Assembly: GCF_030063305.1 (NCBI RefSeq)
Contig: NZ_JASISV010000002.1
Span: 496,001-560,000 of the forward strand
Length of the DNA stretch: 64,000 nt
DNA from: Salinibacterium sp. G-O1
Lineage (GTDB): Bacteria; Actinomycetota; Actinomycetes; Actinomycetales; Microbacteriaceae
Direction of reading: 5' to 3'
A program made the translations under genes and the position numbers. This document shows positions 59,162-64,000 of the stretch, in pieces. Within the stretch, counting starts at the first letter, position 1, and each line of letters opens with the position of its first letter. The notes beneath the pieces are model-generated. The model was not told where the DNA came from. It saw only the letters and a program-made list of their open reading frames with translations, and did no database searches.

Positions 59162-59892
59162 TCGAAAACCTTCCCGATGTCGACCCGGCTGGAGCCGGAT
59201 TCATCCGCGGCGGCGGGCTCGCTCGTCAGCCACACGGAGCCAAACTCCTGGCCCCACACGAGCTTCTCGAGGGCGGGCGTAGCGAGGGCGAGTGTGACCA
59301 TCAGGGTGTCCACCGGTTCGGCCGGGCTGTCGCCACTACTGGATGGTTGGGTGGACGTTCCGGGAAGAATGGCGAGCACGAGCACCTTGTGATGGATCTG
59401 CTTCGTTATCGGTATGTCCGTGCCATCCTCGGCTCTTGCCGTCGCTGAAATGACAATGCCCACGGTATCGCCGGCCTTAACCGCGCCACCGACGACGTGC
59501 TCGACGGGGAGGGCTATCGTGATGGCCTGCATCCCGTCGGGGAGGGGGACATCCCCGCTCGCTGCGAGGTCACCGGGGCTCACCCAGCGCGCCTTGAGTA
59601 GTTGTTCGCCCGGAATAAGCGCTACTTCAGCAACTTTCCCTTCCAGTTCCTGCAGCTGGGTGACCCGATCAGTGGCCGCGGCGACTGCGGGCACCCGTTT
59701 TGCGACGATCATGCTTTCAGCATCGGCTGCCGTAGTGCCCGCGCTGATTGGCGCAGACACAACGTAGACAGTGACGAGCTCGGCCCCGGCGAAGGCACGC
59801 GCATCGGCGCCTCTTACATAGCTGGTAAGCACCAGGGTGCCTGCAACGGCAAGCACTATGGCAACGATTGCGCCCACGAGTCGGGTCTTCAT
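59158..59892 (-). CDS. cpaB: Flp pilus assembly protein CpaB/RcpC
   Basis: The 244-residue protein has an N-terminal membrane helix (LVGAIVAIVLAVAGTLVLTSYV) and a SAF domain (VYVVSAPISAGTTAADAE, IPGEQLLKARWVSPGDL), as in CpaB/RcpC. It is expected outside the membrane, where it supports the pilus. It overlaps tadZ by 4 nt and lies 9 nt downstream of tadG. Confidence 0.88.
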   Translation of the reverse strand: MKTRLVGAIVAIVLAVAGTLVLTSYVRGADARAFAGAELVTVYVVSAPISAGTTAADAESMIVAKRVPAVAAATDRVTQLQELEGKVAEVALIPGEQLLKARWVSPGDLAASGDVPLPDGMQAITIALPVEHVVGGAVKAGDTVGIVISATARAEDGTDIPITKQIHHKVLVLAILPGTSTQPSSSGDSPAEPVDTLMVTLALATPALEKLVWGQEFGSVWLTSEPAAADESGSSRVDIGKVFE

Positions 59893-59901
59893 GGCGTTCT
59901 C

Positions 59902-60882
59902 CTAACGAATGAGTCTGACGACGGACGCGCCCAGGTCGGGACCGCCAAGTTCACCCTCAACGGCGTCGATTGACACCCAATGGCTGAAATATCCCTGGAT
60001 GCCACGGCAGTTTCCTGTGCACTTCGGAGCTTTCGGGTCGATGTTGACGCTCGGCATCTTGTTGCCACCCGAGAGTTTCCATCCGGTGATCGTGAAAGCT
60101 GCGAATGCATAAATGTGGTAACTCGCAGCCGGGCCATGCGTGACATTGGCCCCGTCGAAGATCGGTATGAGCACGGTGGTGCCGGCCGCGTTCGCAAACG
60201 TCGCGTCGCACGCGCCCGGATAGGAGTTTCCGGGCTCGCTCGGTATCGAGGCGCTGGCGAGATCGACGAAAGCCGAGCACGAGTTGTTGGCGAGCCTCTC
60301 AATCCACCCGAATCCGCCCGGGATGGGATGCCCGTCCCGCGACGCGCACGTGAGGTCCTGGTCGTACCGGATCAGCTGAAGCTTGCCCGACAGGGCGGGC
60401 TCGAACTCGCAATAGGAGACCGCGATCGGCAGCGCAACGGTCGCGGAAGCGGGTGAACCCCATTCCGCTGTCGCCGAGGCTCCGACCGTCGTCGTGCTAG
60501 CGCCGCCCGGCGAGATGACGGAGGCAAAGATATTGGTCAGTGCGGGCGCATTGCTGCCTGCTTCCCGGGTACTCGCGTTGACCTTGACGCTGTGACTCGT
60601 GGGGAAGGTCGGGGTGAGCACATTCGCCGCCCCGTCGTTGGCGTTCGAGTTCGCGAAGGACAATGCCGTCGCCGCAGTGCCCGTGCACGTCCCTGCTGCG
60701 CACTTCTGAGCAATGGCCAGCGCTGCGGCATCCGCCCCGTTTTGCAACTGCGCACGTTCCACATACAGGGCGCCCACGTCGATGGATATCGCGAGGCCGC
60801 CAATGATCGGCACCATGAGGATCCCCACGAGTACCGCGGATGCTCCGCGTTCGTCGCCCCGTAGTTTGCTCAGCCACCGCAT
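59902..60882 (-). CDS. tadG: TadG-like pilus/pseudopilin protein
   Basis: The 326-residue protein begins with RGASAVLVGILMVPIIGGLAISIDVGALYVERAQLQNGADAAALA, the TadG N-terminal class III prepilin-like membrane segment. The rest is an extracellular Cys-containing domain (about eight Cys after residue 60). The ATG at 60882 has AAGGAG seven bases upstream. It overlaps tadE by 13 nt. Confidence 0.85.
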   Translation of the reverse strand: MRWLSKLRGDERGASAVLVGILMVPIIGGLAISIDVGALYVERAQLQNGADAAALAIAQKCAAGTCTGTAATALSFANSNANDGAANVLTPTFPTSHSVKVNASTREAGSNAPALTNIFASVISPGGASTTTVGASATAEWGSPASATVALPIAVSYCEFEPALSGKLQLIRYDQDLTCASRDGHPIPGGFGWIERLANNSCSAFVDLASASIPSEPGNSYPGACDATFANAAGTTVLIPIFDGANVTHGPAASYHIYAFAAFTITGWKLSGGNKMPSVNIDPKAPKCTGNCRGIQGYFSHWVSIDAVEGELGGPDLGASVVRLIR

Positions 60883-61277
60883 AACATCACTCCTTTTCCT
60901 TGAAGAGGCAGCGTGACTCCGAAAAATCCGGTGAGGAGAGTGGCGCTGTACCGAATGGTCACCGTGACCGATGACCCGGCGACGCATTTTGTCGGGGCCA
61001 CGGTGACGTTGGCGGCGCTGAGGCCTGGGCGGAGCGACGGAGCTGCGGCGACCGCGGCGCTGCGTGCAAGCGAAGGGTCGTTGTGAATGGCCATTACACG
61101 AGCTCCTTCGCGAGCGGCGTTCATTACGGAGATCTGAGCGTTGAAGAGCAGACTGAATTCGACAAGCCCCATGATGAGAAGCACGAGGACCGGCAAGACG
61201 AGCGCAAACTCGACCGCGGCGGCACCTGTCTCGCCCTCTCTGTTTCGATCTCTCATCGCGATGCGCCTAACCTTCAT
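60870..61277 (-). CDS. tadE: TadE-like pseudopilin
   Basis: The 135-residue protein has the class III pseudopilin segment GETGAAAVEFALVLPVLVLLIMGLVEFSLLF with Glu at the expected place after the processing site, then MNAAREGARVMAI typical of TadE. GGAG lies eight bases before the ATG at 61277. It is 101 nt downstream of flp with a strong hairpin between, so it may be expressed less than the pilin. Confidence 0.88.
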   Translation of the reverse strand: MKVRRIAMRDRNREGETGAAAVEFALVLPVLVLLIMGLVEFSLLFNAQISVMNAAREGARVMAIHNDPSLARSAAVAAAPSLRPGLSAANVTVAPTKCVAGSSVTVTIRYSATLLTGFFGVTLPLQGKGVMLCGG

Positions 61278-61301
61278 TCCGTCCGCTCCTTGCGATTGTG
61301 T

Positions 61302-61329
61302 GGCGGCTTCCGCCTTCGCGGAAACCGCC
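61302..61329 (-). promoter_or_regulatory. hairpin between flp and tadE
   Basis: GGCGGCTTCCGC (61302-61313) pairs with GCGGAAACCGCC (61318-61329) with one mismatch around a 4-nt loop; a second palindrome, AGGTGGC-GA-GCCACCT, lies at 61350-61365. With no T-tract they probably act as attenuators that keep pilin expression above that of the assembly genes. Confidence 0.6.
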
Positions 61330-61377
61330 GCACGACCCGGGTTCGACTGAGGTGGCGAGCCACCTTCGTCAGGCTGC

Positions 61378-61563
61378 TCAGGGGGCTTTAATCTCGCCGG
61401 CGACTCCGTTGAAGACGGCAAGGAGGTTGGTGCCGAGGAGCGTCACGCCAGCGATGATGACGACCGCGATGAGCGAGACCATCAGGCCGTACTCAACGGC
61501 CGTGGCACCGTCTTCGTTCTGCATGCTGTTGAGCCGGGCCTGGATTCGGGTGTAGAGCTTCAT
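61378..61563 (-). CDS. flp: Flp-family type IVb pilin
   Basis: The 61-residue major pilin precursor has the Flp processing region EDG-ATAVEYGLMVSLIAVVIIAGVTLLGTNL: cleavage after Gly, Glu at +5 with the adjacent Tyr, and a hydrophobic helix. In-frame ATGs also exist at 61569 and 61575; the one at 61563 is best spaced from GGGA. It is the first gene of the tad operon. No prepilin peptidase is encoded in the window. Confidence 0.92.
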   Translation of the reverse strand: MKLYTRIQARLNSMQNEDGATAVEYGLMVSLIAVVIIAGVTLLGTNLLAVFNGVAGEIKAP

Positions 61564-61663
61564 GTGCATTCCCATCTGTGAGCCGCCGGTCCAAGAGGAG
61601 GGGGGTGACCGAGCGGGTGAGCGCCAAGTTACGCGCTGGGGAATGCTCACGCCAGACCGCCGG

Positions 61664-61788
61664 CGTTCAAAGAACTAAACGGCCGGTGCGCGGCCGTTTG
61701 AATGACTAAACGGACACCCGCCGGTGCTGCAGGGCTGCGCGTTTAGGAGTTTGAACGTCGCGGGCCGCTGCGTTCAGGTTTTTGAACG
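61664..61788. promoter_or_regulatory. four 18-bp palindromic boxes upstream of flp
   Basis: Boxes at 61664-61681, 61695-61712, 61740-61757 and 61771-61788 share the pattern CGTTYR-N6-YRAACG, e.g. CGTTCAGGTTTTTGAACG. Spacings start to start are 31, 45 and 31 bp. They lie in the 314-bp divergent region between flp and the surface protein gene and are strong candidates for operator sites of one regulator. Confidence 0.7.
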
Positions 61789-61877
61789 CTCCGACCTGCC
61801 TCATGCGGCGCGGGCGACCTTATCGTCGGAACAGCGCCACGGAATCCGTGTCCCGATCCCCCGATTAAGGAACTGCA

Positions 61878-64000
61878 ATGTCCACGCCCAAACAATCGTT
61901 CTTTACCGCCCCGCGGCGCACCCACGCCTCGACTATTCATGGCGGAATGCGCGCGCGAACAGTGCTCAGCATCGGAACGGTCGTAGCGCTCCTCTCAGTC
62001 GGGGTCATCACACCCGCAGCGCATGCCGCGAACGCGCCGGCGACCGCCGTCTTCACCGGCGGAAGCGGAACTGTTCTCGTCAGTGGCGAGCTTTACGCCA
62101 CCACTGGGGCTGTATTGACGCTCACCGTGACCGCGCCAAGCGACACGATATGCCTTGACGTGAGCGGATCATTCACCACGCACGCCACCTCAACTTCACC
62201 CAGATCCGTCTGGACGATGACCACGATCGCCGGCAGCGGCAGCGGGATTCGATCCATAACTGCCTCCGCGTCTCCCAGTGTCAACCCGAACGACAAGTGC
62301 ACCGGTCAAGCTGCACTGGCAAACGCTTCATATATTCTCGACAACACCGGGCCGGTCGTAGCCGCTTCTCTGACCCCGGCGCCCAACGCGGCTGGCTGGA
62401 ACAAAACGGCCACGACTGTTACGTGGATCGCGACCGACTCCGGCTCCGGAATCGGCAGCGGCCCGACTCCGGCATCGTCCATCGAGACGGCCAACGGCAT
62501 CGTCGTCCGCCAAGCGACCGCGACCGACCGGCTCGGCAACGTCGGCAGCGGCTCTGTGACAGTGCGCATTGACAAGATCGCCCCGACCATTTCTGCGGCG
62601 GAGACGAAGAACCCCGACGGCACGACGACCGTCTCCTTCACGTGCGACGACCCTGGCTCAAGCGGGTCGGTCTCCGGCATCACGAGCTGCCGCGCGGGAG
62701 GGTCATCCACCAATTCCGTGACCGTGCCGCCAGGCACAACAGTGAGCGGGACCGCGACCGATGCGGCCGGAAACAGCACGAGCACATCGGTGACCGTCGC
62801 CGCCGGAGACATCACCCCGCCGACGCTCACCGGCTCGCCGACGACCTCCCCCAACGGCGCAGGTTGGTATGCCGGCGACGTCACGATTCGCTGGAGCGCG
62901 TCAGACAACGAATCGGGCGTTCCCGTCGCCCCCGCTGACACGACGATCTCCGGAGAGGGCGCGGGCTTGGCGAGCACGACCACGGTGACCAACGGCGCCG
63001 GACTCTCCACGACGGCGACGAGTTCGCCGCTGGTCAATATCGACCGCACTGCTCCGACAACAAACATCAGTGGAGGCTCCAACCTCTGGACCAACAACGC
63101 GGTGACGATACGCCTCACCGCGAGCGACAACCTCTCGTCGGTGGCGACCACCGAATACACCGTGGACGCCGGCGAGGTTCACACGGGCACGGTCTTCACT
63201 CTTTCGACCGAGGGCGATCACGTCATCACGTTCCGCAGCATCGACGGGGCTGGCAATACCGAAGCCGTCCAGACCGCGCGAGTGCGAATCGACACGACCG
63301 CTCCGACGATTAGCCACGGGTTCACACCTCTCACGTACGCCGAAGGCTCGTGGAGCAATTCAGCAATCACCGTCACCTTCACGTGTGAGGACCAGGGCGG
63401 ATCCGGGGTATCCGCCTGCACCGCCCCCGTCACCACCAGCGCCGAGGGCACCGTCAGCGTCGACGGTGTCGCGGTTGACGGGGCGGGCAATTCCGCAAGT
63501 GACACTGCCACCGTCAGGATCGACCTGACCGCCCCGGCAATCGCCGCCGCTTCGAGCGGAATCAAGAATGCTGCGGGCTGGTACAAGGAAAGTGTCACCG
63601 TCCGCTACGAGGTGAGCGATGCGCTGTCAGGGGTGTTAATTGCCCCCTCCGAGCACGTGTTGGGCGAAGGCGCTGGTCAGAGCACGCACGCCACCGCCGT
63701 CGACATGGCGGGCAACAGCAATAGCGCGGGCGTGTCAGACATCAACATCGACCTGACGCCGCCGCTGGTGGAGGGCACATTTGCCGGCGGATGGCACACC
63801 GATGACGTGACCGTCGACTGGTCTTGCACGGATGCCCTTTCCGGGCCCAGCGCGCAGCCGGACCAAACCGTTGTCACGGGTGAGGGCGGCAACCTATCCT
63901 CCACCGCCAGTTGCACCGACCTGGCCGGAAACATCTCTATCGCGACCGTCTCCGGCATCATGATCGACCGGTCGAAGCCCACCACTCAGGCGGTTGTCCC
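61878..64000 (+). CDS. large secreted protein with Ig-like repeats (partial)
   Basis: The frame opens at an ATG preceded by AAGGA and is open to the window end (707 codons). A signal peptide is seen at residues 25-50 (RTVLSIGTVVALLSVGVITPAAHA). It is followed by repeats of about 85-100 residues, each ending in a D-x-A/L-G-N motif and an (I/V)-D-x-T/I-A-P-T linker, resembling bacterial Ig-like/OmpL47-type surface domains. Cys pairs occur in some repeats. It is probably a surface adhesin or matrix protein; no anchor is visible because the 3' end is missing. Confidence 0.8.
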   Translation, partial: MSTPKQSFFTAPRRTHASTIHGGMRARTVLSIGTVVALLSVGVITPAAHAANAPATAVFTGGSGTVLVSGELYATTGAVLTLTVTAPSDTICLDVSGSFTTHATSTSPRSVWTMTTIAGSGSGIRSITASASPSVNPNDKCTGQAALANASYILDNTGPVVAASLTPAPNAAGWNKTATTVTWIATDSGSGIGSGPTPASSIETANGIVVRQATATDRLGNVGSGSVTVRIDKIAPTISAAETKNPDGTTTVSFTCDDPGSSGSVSGITSCRAGGSSTNSVTVPPGTTVSGTATDAAGNSTSTSVTVAAGDITPPTLTGSPTTSPNGAGWYAGDVTIRWSASDNESGVPVAPADTTISGEGAGLASTTTVTNGAGLSTTATSSPLVNIDRTAPTTNISGGSNLWTNNAVTIRLTASDNLSSVATTEYTVDAGEVHTGTVFTLSTEGDHVITFRSIDGAGNTEAVQTARVRIDTTAPTISHGFTPLTYAEGSWSNSAITVTFTCEDQGGSGVSACTAPVTTSAEGTVSVDGVAVDGAGNSASDTATVRIDLTAPAIAAASSGIKNAAGWYKESVTVRYEVSDALSGVLIAPSEHVLGEGAGQSTHATAVDMAGNSNSAGVSDINIDLTPPLVEGTFAGGWHTDDVTVDWSCTDALSGPSAQPDQTVVTGEGGNLSSTASCTDLAGNISIATVSGIMIDRSKPTTQAVV

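Noticed and set aside
62306-63160. Long minus-strand open frame inside the surface protein gene
   Set aside because: It lies antisense to the Ig-repeat frame, which has a signal peptide, a ribosome site and clear repeats. The minus frame is a by-product of the GC-rich repeats.

Overview
The window looks like chromosome of a high-GC actinobacterium, most likely a member of the Microbacteriaceae. The reasons are the fabD-fabH-acpP-fabF operon followed by a DUF3145 gene, a DUF222/HNH endonuclease gene, a small DUF7882-like gene, LexA boxes of the actinobacterial form TCGAAC-N4-GTTCGA, frequent GTG starts, ABC sugar importers without their own ATPase, and a Tad/Flp pilus locus. The family assignment is inferred from gene content; no 16S rRNA gene is present.

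Layout. 1-7.1 kb: a membrane glycosyltransferase-like gene, the fatty-acid synthesis operon, a small unreported ORF, DUF3145 and a PadR regulator. 7.1-17.6 kb: a family-A DNA polymerase-like protein, an SOS-boxed HNH endonuclease, the glyoxylate bypass (aceA-aceB) with a divergent RamB-type regulator, and several small actinobacterial proteins, one of them (16357) behind a LexA box. 17.6-29.6 kb: a catabolic locus for an acidic, uronate-containing polysaccharide: KDG kinase, LacI repressor, ABC importer, SDR reductase, two heparinase II/III-type lyases, a DUF624 protein and an MFS transporter. 29.7-34.6 kb: a GH26-like lipoprotein, a phage-lysin-like gene followed by a decayed tRNA fragment, an SGNH lipoprotein and a MocR regulator.

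34,601-47,417 is an integrated mobile element bounded by a 43-bp perfect direct repeat of the 3' part of a CAT-anticodon tRNA gene; the intact tRNA is at the right end. It carries a divergently read HIRAN protein, an RHH regulator, an excisionase-like protein, a TOPRIM primase-like protein, a RecA-type helicase followed by an iteron-like array (candidate origin), a small-terminase-like protein, DUF4314, a serine recombinase and a tyrosine integrase, then an OLD-family ATPase/TOPRIM nuclease and a lipoprotein as right-end cargo. No capsid, tail, portal, large-terminase or conjugation gene is visible. This gene set suggests a phage-satellite-like or replicating integrative element.

47.5-54.2 kb returns to chromosomal genes: GT4 glycosyltransferase, DMT transporter, peptide deformylase, AzlCD, a SHOCT protein and a two-component system. 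A 35-nt 3' remnant of tRNA-Asn at 54.3 kb marks another past integration or deletion. 54.4-61.6 kb is a complete minus-strand Tad operon (flp, tadE, tadG, cpaB, tadZ, tadA, tadB, tadC order of transcription). It diverges, across four 18-bp palindromic boxes, from a large secreted Ig-like repeat protein that runs off the window end.
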